A DNA stretch of 34,857 nt from Lachnospiraceae bacterium (GTDB lineage Bacteria; Bacillota; Clostridia; Lachnospirales; Lachnospiraceae). The notes under the pieces are model-generated. The model was not told the DNA's origin. It ran no database searches and saw nothing but the letters and a program-made list of their open reading frames with translations. This document shows positions 6,751-15,958 of this stretch, one piece after another (positions within the stretch are counted from its first letter, which is position 1; the number at the start of each line of letters is the position of its first letter). Location of the stretch: contig JAFXXN010000168.1 in assembly GCA_017542245.1 (NCBI GenBank), positions 1-34,857 on the forward strand, given 5' to 3'. A program made the translations under genes and the position numbers.

Positions 6751-9120
6751 ATGAAAAGATTTGAAATTACTTATAATCCGTATAGTAATGAGATACATTT
6801 CCGACAAGCTTTAGGAAAAGAAGGATCTGAAGATTATGAATGGACTGAAATTGAAAGTGATTCAAGTTTTTTAAAGTTTCAGAAACAGAGATGTATTTTT
6901 GAAAGCTGTGCAGAAGAGATTCTTGACTGTATTAATAAATACATTAATACTTCAGGTGAATTAATAATTGATTTTAATGGTACAGATGAAGACTTTGGCG
7001 TTCTTCAACTTACGGTAAAAAAGGACAAGGATCCGAAGTCAAAAGGAATAACATGTGAAATAAACGAAAGATATCCTTCAGCATCAGATGTCTTGAATAA
7101 GATAAGAGATTCTTATGATCAAATTAAAAGTGAATTTGATGACTATATTGATAATGACAGGTTGAATGAAGAAGACGAAAGAAGAATTATAGGTAATGCT
7201 GTCTCAAAGTTCCAAGAGACAGTTCGTGCTGAAATTCCTGTTTGCGTGATTGGTAATTATAGTGTTGGAAAGTCGGCACTTGTTAATGCACTTATAGGGT
7301 TAGAGATTCTTCCGAGTCATGCAAATTCAACTACAGCAAAAAATGTATTGGTAAAAAATGATAATTCATTTTGTCTTTGTTTTGATTATGAAAACGTAAA
7401 ATATAAGGTCACAATCCAAAAAAACGGAAATGATATTGAATGTAGCGGTAAGGTGGATGATGAGCTTATTAGCGAACTGTTTAATGGTACGGAAAAATTA
7501 GATAGTGAAGAGAAAATTCTGCATCAAATAATTGAGAATTTGAATACGGAAGCGAGTTTGGAAAGCACAATTGCAAAAATTGATAGCAAGGTAAGTATTT
7601 CTGTGCCTTTCAGAAAGTCTGAACTTGATACTGAAAAATATGAATTTGTATTTATTGATACACCAGGAAGTAATAACGGAGATGAGGCACAAAAGATTCA
7701 TAGAGAAAATTTGGAAGAGCTAATGAGTGAACAAACAAATGCACTTCCTATATTTGTTATGAGCAGAAACTCTATTGATTCTAACGATGCAAACGATTTA
7801 AGAACATTATTGGAAAGCAAAGAAGCCGGATTTGCGCTTCAAAATTGTATTATAGCAATTTCTATGTCGGATCAGTTGGTAGAACAACAATTATCAGAGG
7901 AAATGCCGGACAAAGTAAAGCAATGGTTGAGTCATCCAACAATTATGTATGTTTCGCCTATTGCGGCTATAGGAGAAAAGAAAGCAGATAAGCGTAAATG
8001 GATAGACAAGGCATATAAGCAGATTTATGAGAAAAAAATGGGAGATATTACGGAGGTTAATCCTCCCAATTATAATGAAACTCCTTGTGGAAGAAAAATG
8101 AATACCGCGAGAATAAAAGCAATTTCGCCAATGCTTTATGCCAGTGGTTTACCATCTTTAGAAACAGAGATAAATTATTTTGCATATAGATTTGCTGAGT
8201 ATAAAAAATGTACAAATGGTCGTACGTATCTTTTGACTGCGCTTCAAAAAGCAGATGAAAAGCTTCTTGAGGCGAAAGAAAAACTAGAAAATGATAAGCA
8301 AGAGAAAATTAAAGAGCAAGATGCTGTACGATCAAGTATTAAGAAAAAAATAGAAGATGTTAAATTGCCAACAGTTAATTCGGTTATAGCACCTGTTTCA
8401 AAGGATTTTACTAAAGCTTTAGAAGATTATTGCAAGGATGTTGAACCTGTTGCCAGAGCAATTTGGAATCGCTGTAAAAATGACAAGGACGCGTTTAATA
8501 TTTTCGAAAAACAGATGGCACAGCATTGTCAAGAAAACCTTTATGATAAGCAAATAAAACAGATAAAAAGAAAAATAGAATCAAAATTCATTGAATTGAC
8601 AGCAACATATATGTCTAACGTAAAAAAATGCGTAACCGATGAGTATGGAAAGTTTTCAAAACAAGCAAAAAAAGAGTTGGATGAAGTATTTCACAAAAAC
8701 GAGAGTGGTCCTAAACTAAAAGATGTTTCTGTTGGTGTTTTCGAAAGAATTGGCTATTTTATTTTGGCAAAACTGCCTTTTGAAAAAGCTCAAGATAGAT
8801 TTATTCGTAATTATTCTAAGAAATTTGTTGAAAAACTTAAAGGAACAGATAAGACTTATGGTATTTTTGTTCAACAGTGCATTGCTCAACCAGCGAAAAA
8901 ATACAGTGAACAAATTGTTGCTTGGAGCAATGATTACAAAGCATCAATTGGTAAAACATTAAATCAGGACAATGCTATTTTAAGTGCTTTAGATGAAAAA
9001 ATAAAATCAATGGAAGACATGATTTTGGATATGGAAAAAAGATTAAAGAATTTGTCTGGAGTGCGGAATACTTTACTAAATTCAATTCCAAAAACAATGG
9101 AGGAAAAGAAAAATGGATAA
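6751..9120 (+). CDS. Dynamin-family GTPase
   Basis: The 789-residue protein has an N-terminal domain of about 150 residues and then a GTPase domain: G1 GNYSVGKS (168-175), a switch-I-like STTAKN, and G3 DTPG (303-306) preceded by hydrophobic FVFI. The rest is long charged helices with coiled-coil character (about 500-560 and 740-789), as in bacterial dynamin-like proteins that bind and reshape membranes. No clear transmembrane span is seen, so membrane contact may come from the next gene product. ATG 6751 follows GAGGAATAG; the upstream TTG at 6733 is less likely. The 3' end overlaps the next gene by 8 bp. Relatives occur in bacterial defence and toxin-secretion loci (LeoA, CrfC types); which role applies here is unknown. 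Confidence 0.85.
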   Translation: MKRFEITYNPYSNEIHFRQALGKEGSEDYEWTEIESDSSFLKFQKQRCIFESCAEEILDCINKYINTSGELIIDFNGTDEDFGVLQLTVKKDKDPKSKGITCEINERYPSASDVLNKIRDSYDQIKSEFDDYIDNDRLNEEDERRIIGNAVSKFQETVRAEIPVCVIGNYSVGKSALVNALIGLEILPSHANSTTAKNVLVKNDNSFCLCFDYENVKYKVTIQKNGNDIECSGKVDDELISELFNGTEKLDSEEKILHQIIENLNTEASLESTIAKIDSKVSISVPFRKSELDTEKYEFVFIDTPGSNNGDEAQKIHRENLEELMSEQTNALPIFVMSRNSIDSNDANDLRTLLESKEAGFALQNCIIAISMSDQLVEQQLSEEMPDKVKQWLSHPTIMYVSPIAAIGEKKADKRKWIDKAYKQIYEKKMGDITEVNPPNYNETPCGRKMNTARIKAISPMLYASGLPSLETEINYFAYRFAEYKKCTNGRTYLLTALQKADEKLLEAKEKLENDKQEKIKEQDAVRSSIKKKIEDVKLPTVNSVIAPVSKDFTKALEDYCKDVEPVARAIWNRCKNDKDAFNIFEKQMAQHCQENLYDKQIKQIKRKIESKFIELTATYMSNVKKCVTDEYGKFSKQAKKELDEVFHKNESGPKLKDVSVGVFERIGYFILAKLPFEKAQDRFIRNYSKKFVEKLKGTDKTYGIFVQQCIAQPAKKYSEQIVAWSNDYKASIGKTLNQDNAILSALDEKIKSMEDMILDMEKRLKNLSGVRNTLLNSIPKTMEEKKNG

Positions 9121-9451
9121 GGACGAGAAAATTCTTACTTTAATAAACAAAATTGATTCGGGGAAAGTGACTTTCGAAAGTGTAGCAAAATATTTGGATG
9201 AAATTGAAAAGAAATACGGTCCTATTGAACTCCTATATGAGATGGAAGACCGCAGTGATGCTGAGTATTACGAAAAATTGTTATCTGATGCTCGTATGGG
9301 ATTGTTTAATAGGCAATCAATTCTTAAGATGGCAGAAATGAAGTGCCCAGAGAAGTCAAATGATAAAAAGAAAAAAATAGTATTCTGGGGCGCTGTGTTG
9401 GTTGTTGTTTTAGTTGTTACAGGAATTATAATTGCAATTTGCAGGAGGTAG
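9113..9451 (+). CDS. Small tail-anchored membrane protein
   Basis: A 112-residue protein with a charged helical body and one strong C-terminal hydrophobic span (about residues 89-109, IVFWGAVLVVVLVVTGIII), ending in CRR. The orientation is probably body inside, tail in the membrane. It overlaps the dynamin gene by 8 bp and is 3 bp from the ATPase gene, so the three are likely made in fixed proportion. It could recruit the GTPase or the ATPase to the membrane. I recognise no family. Confidence 0.75.
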   Translation: MDKDEKILTLINKIDSGKVTFESVAKYLDEIEKKYGPIELLYEMEDRSDAEYYEKLLSDARMGLFNRQSILKMAEMKCPEKSNDKKKKIVFWGAVLVVVLVVTGIIIAICRR

Positions 9452-9454
9452 CGC

Positions 9455-12343
9455 ATGATGGGGAAAACTCCGGATAAAAACATATATGCATTATCTGAAA
9501 ATGATATTAGATTGGCAAATCAGACGTTAGATAGTTTTATTGATAGTTGTTCAATTGAAATATTTAGAACTTTTCTTCCTTCTATTTCCAAAGAATATAG
9601 TGTAATCCCATATGAGAGCAAAGGAGTAGTTGCTGATTCGGTAGCTTATTTTCAGATTTCTAAATTTGTTGAGAATGAAAAAGAGAAAATGGTTGATTGT
9701 TTAAAATCTGTCTACCATGTTCTTGCAAATACTGGTTGTGGAGTTGCGTTGGTTATTCATAGAAAACAAAATGGATGTGAAATAGGTTTAGCAGTTGGAA
9801 ATCCTGCAGGAAGTTCGGAGAGAACAATAAAAGATGCAGCTTGTTTGAAGGATGCATTTAAAGGAAATTTTCCTGGTTCTATATGCGGAGATATTATGAC
9901 TGATTCAAATTCAAATAATGCGGTGTCAACGTTGTTTAAACAATTGAGTTCTGATTATTCTACACATAAACAGAATTCACTTGCTGTTGTTTCAAATATT
10001 GCGACTGAGTTTGCCGATGATTATTCGACTCAAGGCATTGAAAAACTACTTGATGGTATAAGACCAACATCTTTGGATACGGAATATACATTGCTGATTT
10101 TAGGGGAAGCACTAAAAAACGAGGAACTAGAAGATGCAAAAGAAAGCTTATATAAGAATTATACAGATTTGAGTCCTTTTGCTTCTGAACAAAAGAGTGT
10201 TTCGGTTAATGAGGCAAAACAGAGTAATTGGAATTGGAGTGCAGTTGTTTTTGGACATTCATGGGGAAAATCTGAAGGTAAGGATGAAGGTATATCTATT
10301 GATGTAACTAACTATAAGGTTAAACATACACTCGATGTCATTGAAAAACAGATGGAAAGAATGGAAGAATCTGCTGCGTTAGGCTTGTGGAATTATTCCA
10401 CATATATTATTTCACCGGATAATGCGGTTACCAATGAAGTTGCACATATGTATATGTCTTTGACACAAGGAAAGGAATCCTTTGCAGAACAATCAGCGAT
10501 TAATGTTTGGAATGGCCAAGATGAAAATGCTGCGAATCAAATAAATGATATTCTTCATTATCTAAGATTTTTGCGTCATCCTAGATTTAAAAAGGATAAT
10601 AAGGGAAAGCCTGTTACCGCAACGGCAATTATTTCTGGTGCTGAGTTTGCTCGTTCATTGAGTTTCCCTCAAAAATCAGTTTCTGGATTTCCTGTTTTTA
10701 AATGTGCCCGTTTTGGAAGAGATATTAGTACGTATACTGATAGAGCAATTGAGCCGGTGGAAATTGGACAGATTTACCATATGAGACAAATAGAAAGTAC
10801 GCAGGTTTTTCTTGATAAAAAGAGTCTAGCATCTCATGTTTTTGTAACTGGTTCTACAGGAGCAGGAAAAACGAATACAGTTTTTCAAATTATTAAAAAG
10901 ACCAAGGTTCCGTTCTTAATTATTGAACCTGCAAAGGGAGAGTATAAGGATGTTTTTGGTGGAGAAGAAGATATCAGAGTATTAGGAACAAATCCTAAAA
11001 TCACGGAATTGCTTCGAATGAATCCATTTTCATTTCCTAAAAATATTTCTGTAAATGAACACGTTGATCGTTTGGTCGAATTGTTTAATGTTTGTTGGCC
11101 GATGTATGCTGCAATGCCTGCTATTCTTAAAGATTCGGTTATTAAAGCATATGAATCTGCTGGTTGGGATATGGAATTATCAGAAAATAGAGTGGATGAA
11201 TCATTATTCCCTACCTTTGAAGACGTCCTTGAACAAATAAGGTATGTATTGAATAGTAGTGAGTATTCAGCTGACAATAAGAGCGATTATACGGGAGCAT
11301 TAGTGACTAGGTTACGTTCCTTGACAAATGGAATAAATGGGCACATTTTTTCTGCTGACGAAATACCAGATAAAGATTTATTTGATGCGAAAGTTATTAT
11401 AGATTTAAGCCGTGTTGGTTCTACAGAAACCAAGGCAATGATAATGGGACTTTTAGTATTAAAACTTCAGGAATACAGAATGTCTAGTGGAAAACCGAAT
11501 AATAGTGATTTGAAACATATCACTGTATTGGAGGAAGCACACAACATTTTAAGAAGAACTTCCGTTGAGCAAGCAAGTGAAGGTGCTAATCTTTTGGGTA
11601 AATCCGTTGAAATGTTGACGAATTCAATAGCTGAAATGCGCTCATTTGGGGAAGGATTCATCATTGCAGATCAAGCACCTGGTCTGTTAGATATGGCAGT
11701 TATTAGGAACACTAACACTAAAATAATACACAGACTGCCTGATTTGTCGGATCGTGAACTTGTTGGAGGGGCAGCTGGATTAAATGTTGAACAAATTGAA
11801 GAACTTGCTAAATTGGAACTTGGTGTTGCAGCGATATATCAGAATGATTGGATAGAGCCAATTCTCTGCAAAGTTAACGAGTTTTCCAATCAAGAAAAGT
11901 CTTTGTATTCTTTTTCCGACAAACAGGAGATAACAAAGGATACGCAAGAAGCGAGGGTAATGGTTCGAAATGTTTTATTGAATCCGAATGAATTTATAAG
12001 AATCGATCTTTCATTGATAAAGAGATCTAATCTTCCGGCAAAAGTTAAAATTGTAATTATTGAGATGAGCAAAGGTCATCTTGTTCCGAAAGATCAATTA
12101 GCAAAAGCTTTTTATATGTTATACCCAGGATTACATCTTGAATTCAAAAAAGATGAAAATGGCGATTATTTAAATAATATTTTTGATAATGTGGTTAATA
12201 CTTGTGGAAATCTTTCACAGTCTGAGTTGAAAATTGCTTCGGTATATCTATTGGCAGTTTCAAGTGGATTGAATCGTGTTGAAAGGGAAGACTATACCAA
12301 GATTAGAAAGGAGTTGATGGCGCATGGTTCAAGCAATAGCTAA
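9455..12343 (+). CDS. HerA/FtsK-like DNA-translocase ATPase (DUF87 type)
   Basis: This large protein (962 residues) has a unique N-terminal half of about 440 residues and a C-terminal HerA-type ATPase. Walker A is FVTGSTGAGKT (around 464-474). Walker B is HITVLEEAHNIL (about 687-700). The segment FIIADQAPGLLDMAVIRNTN carries the polar sensor and arginine-rich end typical of HerA/VirB4-like hexamers that pump DNA or protein. A GCAGGAGG site precedes two in-frame ATGs (9455, 9458). The gene overlaps the toxin gene by 20 bp. HerA-like ATPases partner with nucleases in several defence systems; here the only nuclease in the operon is the HNH protein encoded next. No N-terminal membrane span is evident. 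Confidence 0.85.
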   Translation: MMGKTPDKNIYALSENDIRLANQTLDSFIDSCSIEIFRTFLPSISKEYSVIPYESKGVVADSVAYFQISKFVENEKEKMVDCLKSVYHVLANTGCGVALVIHRKQNGCEIGLAVGNPAGSSERTIKDAACLKDAFKGNFPGSICGDIMTDSNSNNAVSTLFKQLSSDYSTHKQNSLAVVSNIATEFADDYSTQGIEKLLDGIRPTSLDTEYTLLILGEALKNEELEDAKESLYKNYTDLSPFASEQKSVSVNEAKQSNWNWSAVVFGHSWGKSEGKDEGISIDVTNYKVKHTLDVIEKQMERMEESAALGLWNYSTYIISPDNAVTNEVAHMYMSLTQGKESFAEQSAINVWNGQDENAANQINDILHYLRFLRHPRFKKDNKGKPVTATAIISGAEFARSLSFPQKSVSGFPVFKCARFGRDISTYTDRAIEPVEIGQIYHMRQIESTQVFLDKKSLASHVFVTGSTGAGKTNTVFQIIKKTKVPFLIIEPAKGEYKDVFGGEEDIRVLGTNPKITELLRMNPFSFPKNISVNEHVDRLVELFNVCWPMYAAMPAILKDSVIKAYESAGWDMELSENRVDESLFPTFEDVLEQIRYVLNSSEYSADNKSDYTGALVTRLRSLTNGINGHIFSADEIPDKDLFDAKVIIDLSRVGSTETKAMIMGLLVLKLQEYRMSSGKPNNSDLKHITVLEEAHNILRRTSVEQASEGANLLGKSVEMLTNSIAEMRSFGEGFIIADQAPGLLDMAVIRNTNTKIIHRLPDLSDRELVGGAAGLNVEQIEELAKLELGVAAIYQNDWIEPILCKVNEFSNQEKSLYSFSDKQEITKDTQEARVMVRNVLLNPNEFIRIDLSLIKRSNLPAKVKIVIIEMSKGHLVPKDQLAKAFYMLYPGLHLEFKKDENGDYLNNIFDNVVNTCGNLSQSELKIASVYLLAVSSGLNRVEREDYTKIRKELMAHGSSNS

Positions 12344-13223
12344 ATTTGCAGAGATTGCTAAGGAAGCGATAGCGAATATCGAGGAATGTCAAATATCTGC
12401 GAGCATGATTGAAGACATGAAAGATATTATTCAAAATGCGTCCGAGACAGCATCAAAGTCTGAAATTGGCATAGAAAAGGAACAACTTGAAGGGGTTAAG
12501 GTTGAAAAAACATCAAATGAGATTTCTGAATCACAACTTGATGCTCGTTCAACATTTATTAAAAATGGTCATTCATTCGAAACAGATGATAGAGGTGTTA
12601 TATATAAAAAGGATGGCGAATTAATTCCCGGGGTAGAATATACTTCGAATGGTGGTACATATCGAGTGAATGAAAGTGGAGATATTGAAACGATAAAAGA
12701 GGGATATTATAGTAGCTATGATGAAAGGTTAGGAAATACTCCTCTTTCAGGTGAACGAGGCGAATGGTCCGGCAAAAGAGGTGAATCACTTTATAAACCA
12801 AATGCCGAGACTGAAAGAGGCTCGAAAGCATCTGAGAAGTTATCTGAATACGGACTTGATGGAATTGAGTATAAAGATGCTAATCCTGATTTTTCAAAAT
12901 GTTCTGAAGAAACTGTAGAAATAGATATGACAGAGAATCGTTACAGTAATGAGGCTGAAGGTATTGTTGGTAATTTTGAAAAAGCAGATACAGCTTGTGC
13001 TCAAAAATGGAATGATATAGGTAAAGATGGAAAATCAAATTGGACTGCGCAGGATGTTGCAGATTATAGAGAAAAGAATAAACTAAGTTGGCATGAATGT
13101 CTTGATAGAAAGACGTGTCAGTTGGTATCACAAGATATTCACGGTTATTTTGGCCATTCCGGTGGTGTTTCAGAATGTAAAAAAGCTTTAGGTGAGACTT
13201 TGGGAGGTGGATTTGATGCTTAA
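12324..13223 (+). CDS. HNH-type nuclease toxin of the polymorphic-toxin kind
   Basis: The C-terminal 70 residues carry an HNH/Endo VII-like motif set: LSWHECLD (W256, H257), QLVSQDIHG (H273) and H278-SGG, equivalent to the WHH/LHH nuclease families of bacterial toxins. The middle (about 130-210: GERGEWSGKRGESLY, GLDGIEYKDANPDF, VEIDMT) is the conserved pre-nuclease segment found in many Firmicutes toxins. The N-terminal 60 residues are helical, followed by a short GHSFETDDRGVIYKKDG strand-rich module. There is no signal peptide, LXG or WXG domain. GGAG lies about 10 nt before the ATG inside the ATPase gene. It probably cuts DNA or RNA in a target cell or in a damaged host, with the next gene protecting the host. 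Confidence 0.85.
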   Translation: MVQAIAKFAEIAKEAIANIEECQISASMIEDMKDIIQNASETASKSEIGIEKEQLEGVKVEKTSNEISESQLDARSTFIKNGHSFETDDRGVIYKKDGELIPGVEYTSNGGTYRVNESGDIETIKEGYYSSYDERLGNTPLSGERGEWSGKRGESLYKPNAETERGSKASEKLSEYGLDGIEYKDANPDFSKCSEETVEIDMTENRYSNEAEGIVGNFEKADTACAQKWNDIGKDGKSNWTAQDVADYREKNKLSWHECLDRKTCQLVSQDIHGYFGHSGGVSECKKALGETLGGGFDA

Positions 13224-13581
13224 ATTACAGATATGGAAACGAGATTTTGAATTAAAGGTTGTTTATGATTGCTATTCGGGTGAAAAAGCTTCAACTACGC
13301 AAAAGGATTCTGCTAAACAGTTTTCATCTGAAGCCAATTCTGCAATAGATGAATCATTAAAAGAAGTTGAGAAGTATTGTCTGGAAATGAATAAAGAGGA
13401 TATTGGGAGCTCTCAGATTGATAATATTTTTAAATATGTCATGCCAGAATCTATTTTTGTAAAAAGAGATGGTCGTGTCGCTATTATGTGTAGATATAAA
13501 TTTGATTCTGAACATGGAATAGCGGTTGTATTTAAAGATAATAAATTTGAGCAAATTGGAATGCAGGATATTATATTATAA
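13216..13581 (+). CDS. Probable immunity protein for the HNH toxin
   Basis: The 121-residue protein lies directly after the toxin with an 8-bp overlap, the usual toxin-immunity order. Its sequence pattern (WKRDFELKVVYDCYSGE near the start, IDNIFKYVMPESIFV, then RVAIMCRYKFDSEHGIAVVF) resembles small immunity-type proteins of the DUF2004/DUF6985 sort; this assignment is from memory of the pattern and was not searched. ATG 13216 is chosen because GGGAGG lies 8 nt upstream; the longer frame from GTG 13192 lacks this. It should bind and block the HNH nuclease. It is the last gene of the riboswitch-led operon. Confidence 0.75.
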   Translation: MLKLQIWKRDFELKVVYDCYSGEKASTTQKDSAKQFSSEANSAIDESLKEVEKYCLEMNKEDIGSSQIDNIFKYVMPESIFVKRDGRVAIMCRYKFDSEHGIAVVFKDNKFEQIGMQDIIL

Positions 13582-13616
13582 TGTGTCCGGCGAGTTCGTA
13601 AAATCTGACATATTTA

Positions 13617-13646
13617 TTGACGCATTCGCTTATAAAGAAGTAGAAT
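13617..13646 (+). promoter_or_regulatory. Promoter of the histone-like gene
   Basis: TTGACG (13617-13622), an 18-nt spacer and TAGAAT (13641-13646), about 55 bp upstream of the start codon. Confidence 0.65.
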
Positions 13647-13700
13647 GACTTTGTAAAAGCGGATGAAAAACTTCGACATGTAAAAGGAGGATATGAAATC

Positions 13701-14039
13701 ATGGCAGAAGCAAAAAAAGCAACTGCAGCTAAGAAGCCTGCAGAGAAGAAAACAACAACAGCAAAGAAACCGGTAGCAAAGAAGGCACCTGCAAAAGCAG
13801 CAGCTAAGAAGGAAACAGTTAAGAAGGCAGCAACTGCTAAGAAGGCTGTAGCTAAGAAAGCACCAGCAAAGAAAGCAGCTCCTAAGAAACTCGGAAAGAT
13901 TGTTTTTGAGTTTGACGGACAGCAGATTGATTTCAAGGCAATTGAAAAGAAGGCTGCAAAACTTGGCGGAGATGTTTATGTAGTAGCTTCTGAGAAGAAA
14001 ATCTTCGATGCTGACGGAAAATCAGTAGATTTGTTTTAA
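13701..14039 (+). CDS. Histone H1-like AK-rich protein with DUF6465-type C-terminal domain
   Basis: Residues 1-65 are almost only alanine, lysine, proline and threonine in AKK/APAKK repeats, like the tail of bacterial H1-like proteins, and would bind DNA or RNA by charge. Residues 66-112 form a small folded domain (KIVFEFDGQQIDF, VYVVASEKKIFDADG) that I associate with DUF6465 of Lachnospiraceae. AAGGAGG lies about 10 nt before the ATG. The gene has its own promoter and a strong terminator, so it is an independent unit. It probably acts as a nucleoid-associated protein. The antisense frame over the repeats is an artefact of the biased composition. Confidence 0.85.
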   Translation: MAEAKKATAAKKPAEKKTTTAKKPVAKKAPAKAAAKKETVKKAATAKKAVAKKAPAKKAAPKKLGKIVFEFDGQQIDFKAIEKKAAKLGGDVYVVASEKKIFDADGKSVDLF

Positions 14040-14065
14040 TTTATTTATAAAGGATTTTTTAATCA

Positions 14066-14098
14066 ATAAGGCATGCGTTTTGCATGTCTTATATTTTT
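14066..14098 (+). terminator. Terminator of the histone-like gene
   Basis: An 11-bp stem ATAAGGCATGC/GCATGTCTTAT with one G-U pair and a short TTTT-containing loop, followed by ATTTTT. Confidence 0.8.
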
Positions 14099-14125
14099 GA
14101 CGAATATTTGGCTCAAATTAACCTT

Positions 14126-14154
14126 TTGCAATTGAGGGTTGATTATGATACAGT
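14126..14154 (+). promoter_or_regulatory. Promoter of the methylase-specificity/glycosylase operon
   Basis: TTGCAA (14126-14131), a 17-nt spacer and TACAGT (14149-14154), about 55 bp before the start codon. Confidence 0.5.
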
Positions 14155-14210
14155 AAAGACAGGTTAAAGGTGCACGAAATAACCGAGTACAAATCGGGAG
14201 GTCATAAACC

Positions 14211-15941
14211 ATGATAACTAAAGAAGAATATGAGAGATTAAGAAAAATCGACACATCGATTGTATATAACGGATTAAGAGAAGCTGTTTCGAAGAAGATG
14301 AGATTCATTGAAGAGGAATATATTATTGTTTCTGCATATGTATTATATTTTCTTCAAAAGTATCCTGATAAAGAATATGCAGATGTTGATGCGTTTAAAA
14401 TGGATTATTTTGATGACGATGCGTTCCAAGGGCTATTTTATAATACACATCATTTACTCGACCAAGCTTATTACGATGATGATATAAGTGGATGGGATGA
14501 TATCGTTTCGTTAAAAGGAAAATACAAGCAAGATGAATTGGCAGCATGTGTTTTGTTTGGAAATCATAACAGTGTTAAAGATGTTCCTGCAGGATTAGAT
14601 GCAATCATTCACGAATCGTTGGGTATACAAGATAAAAACACTGTTCTTGATATTTCTGCTTGCAATGGATCTTTTCTCGCAGGAATGGAAGTCAATTATC
14701 CAAAGAATAAATATGTTGGCCTTTTTGCTAGGTCGGAAGATCATCATGAAGGTGTGATTGCTTATATAAGAAATCGTTTGCTGGAAGGCAAAATTGTATA
14801 TGATGATGAAACTGAGGATAATTTTAAAACGAGAGTTGACAGAATATTTTATAATTCAGAAATATCTCTGCTAAATCAAATTCATCCGAGATTTCAAACA
14901 ATAGAGAATTTTACGGAGAAGCACAGTAATCCATGGAAGATGGCTGGTATTATACCGAACTATTTAAAAAAGAATGGCAAAGGGTCAATTATTATTGCAA
15001 ATAACTATCTATCTAACAGAGAAGATCAAGAGGTTAGAGAGTTTTTAGTGAAAAATGGAATGATTGAAAAGGTGATAGCTCTTCCGGATAAACTTTTGAA
15101 TGATAAGCAGACATCCATAGTTGTTATATCAAGTGGAAATAAAACAGTTCGTTTTATCTCTGCACAGAGACAAAACATGTCAAGGCGAAGAAGAGAAAGA
15201 AGAGTTGATACACTGGATGAAGGTTTATTAACCGGAGTCCTGGATGATTTACAAAATGGATACGACATTTCCATTGAAGATATTTCTAACCAAAATTATG
15301 ATCTGAGCCCATTAAGATATATTGCCATTGACCAATATCAGAATAGTATTGGTGATGTAGACACTGAAACTTTTGAAAGCCTTGGACTTCGGGTTCAGAG
15401 AGCATCTCAAAAGAATCTTATAGATATTGAAGTTCAAAATGGAGTAAGCAGTCTTCAGTGTGTAATGGCCGGCGATATAGTTGATGGAGTAATTATTGGT
15501 CCATTGAAATATGTTAACGATGAATGTATTGGAACTGAATCCAAGTTTATACTCAGAAAAAATGATTTGTTGATAACGAGAAATGGAAATCCGTTCAAAG
15601 TTGCCGTATATACAGGAGAAAATAATAAAGTTATGGCATGTGGAGGCTTGTATATTGTCAGAACCAATATTTTTGATGCGGATCCGTACTATTTGAAGGC
15701 TTATTTTGAAAGTGAGCAAGGATTAGAACTTTTAAAGCAGTATTCACAAGTATCTGCGAATTCAGTTCGGTCTATTATGAAATCTGATTTGATAACTATT
15801 CCGATTCCTTATCCGGATATTGAGATACGAAATCAAATTGCAGCCAGATGCCAGGAAATTGTTGAAAGTATCGAAAAAAAGCATAAAGAAATCAGTGATT
15901 ATAAAGTAGAAATGAATCAATTGTTTAGTGTTAAGAATTAA
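14211..15941 (+). CDS. Type I methylase-specificity (M-S) fusion with degenerate methylase motifs
   Basis: Residues about 1-340 align in plan with HsdM-type N6-adenine methylases: a helical start, a motif-I region LDISACNGSF (146-155), a motif-IV region RIFYNSE (211-217), and the late HsdM segment MAGIIPNYLKKNGKGSIII and ALPDKLL. Residues about 365-570 are a single HsdS-like target-recognition domain (GDIVDGVIIGP, NDLLITRNGNPFKVAVY, ending IPYPDIEIRNQIA and a coiled coil). The expected DP(A/C)CG(S/T)G becomes DISACNGS and NPPF becomes YNSE, so catalysis is doubtful even if SAM binding remains. A GGGAGG site precedes the ATG. A 17-bp gap separates it from the glycosylase-like gene. I infer a DNA-recognition subunit, not a working methylase. 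Confidence 0.8.
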   Translation: MITKEEYERLRKIDTSIVYNGLREAVSKKMRFIEEEYIIVSAYVLYFLQKYPDKEYADVDAFKMDYFDDDAFQGLFYNTHHLLDQAYYDDDISGWDDIVSLKGKYKQDELAACVLFGNHNSVKDVPAGLDAIIHESLGIQDKNTVLDISACNGSFLAGMEVNYPKNKYVGLFARSEDHHEGVIAYIRNRLLEGKIVYDDETEDNFKTRVDRIFYNSEISLLNQIHPRFQTIENFTEKHSNPWKMAGIIPNYLKKNGKGSIIIANNYLSNREDQEVREFLVKNGMIEKVIALPDKLLNDKQTSIVVISSGNKTVRFISAQRQNMSRRRRERRVDTLDEGLLTGVLDDLQNGYDISIEDISNQNYDLSPLRYIAIDQYQNSIGDVDTETFESLGLRVQRASQKNLIDIEVQNGVSSLQCVMAGDIVDGVIIGPLKYVNDECIGTESKFILRKNDLLITRNGNPFKVAVYTGENNKVMACGGLYIVRTNIFDADPYYLKAYFESEQGLELLKQYSQVSANSVRSIMKSDLITIPIPYPDIEIRNQIAARCQEIVESIEKKHKEISDYKVEMNQLFSVKN

Positions 15942-15958
15942 TATGGAGGATTACGATT

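Noticed and set aside
13571-13936. 121-codon minus-strand frame rich in F, A and V
   Set aside because: Antisense of the AK-repeat gene; hydrophobic look is produced by reverse-complemented Lys/Ala codons.
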